Shown in pieces: positions 63,314-63,391 of a DNA stretch of 63,391 nucleotides; position 1 is the stretch's first letter, and every line of letters begins with the position of its first letter. The stretch spans positions 1 through 63,391 of the forward strand of contig JBPCKC010000096.1 of assembly GCA_051004675.1 (NCBI GenBank), in the 5' to 3' direction. Below the pieces are notes generated by a model that saw only the letters and a list, made by a program, of their open reading frames with translations, searched no databases and was not told where the DNA came from. A program made the translations under genes and the position numbers. Source of the stretch: JBDTSW01 sp051004675. Its GTDB lineage: Bacteria; Actinomycetota; Thermoleophilia; Solirubrobacterales; 70-9.

Positions 63314-63391
63314 ACGCCGGGGACGAGGGGTGGGAACCCCAGCTGCGGCGACCGCGCTGTCGTGCTGACTGTGGGCTTGATTTCCGCGTCA

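Overview
The window is about 63 kb of very GC-rich DNA, roughly 70% G+C by eye. Its gene order is that of an actinobacterial replication-origin region: gyrA-gyrB-dciA-recF-dnaN-dnaA on the minus strand, diverging from rpmH-rnpA-yidD-yidC-jag-rsmG-parA-parB on the plus strand. Frequent GTG and TTG starts, an oversized GyrB with an E. coli-like TOPRIM insertion, and many genes known only as actinobacterial hypotheticals suggest a deep-branching actinomycete, most likely Thermoleophilia/Solirubrobacterales-like. That placement is inference from layout and protein character, not from a marker-gene search.

Region 1 (1-16.6 kb) is the origin core. Both gyrase genes carry inteins. GyrA has a 201-residue mini-intein immediately after its catalytic tyrosine. 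GyrB has a 571-residue intein in the TOPRIM metal site that combines splicing blocks, an XRE-like HTH and two LAGLIDADG motifs. The rsmG-parA gap holds an array of GGGGTCAGACCCC palindromes that recurs at the 3' end of ddl, and in both places the palindrome encodes the last residues of the gene.

Region 2 (16.6-45.8 kb) is mostly housekeeping and envelope. It holds tRNA-Ile, a bifunctional-nuclease family gene, a P450 overlapping a membrane adenylate cyclase, ddl with an aminotransferase, two small membrane proteins, secreted hydrolases (an alpha/beta esterase, GH31, an M23-like protein with C-terminal repeats), a phosphodiesterase-like enzyme with GtrA, a stand-alone GroES paralogue, and a large propeller-phosphoesterase overlapping a Tat-exported PhoX-like protein. 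Two VapBC modules sit here. The region ends with a Fic gene lying between a C-terminal fragment and a full copy of a membrane glycosyltransferase gene. The full copy runs into the 3' half of a tRNA-Met gene.

Region 3 (45.8-57.9 kb) is accessory in character. It has four more VapBC modules (six in the window), a nucleotidyltransferase pair, a sigma factor / HTH-like / ImmA-IrrE operon, a compact operon of tiny proteins, gene remnants, and many short hypotheticals. The most surprising element is a convincing SAM-I type riboswitch at 53975-54070. Its P1 helix overlaps the ribosome binding site of a gene that does not resemble any known SAM or methionine gene.

Region 4 (57.9-63.4 kb) holds an FG-GAP repeat pseudogene (one nonsense codon, one frameshift), a cluster of DUF4396, DUF1326, DUF2182 and DUF899 genes with a His/Met-rich tail on the DUF2182 protein, an H1-like basic protein and a small secreted protein.
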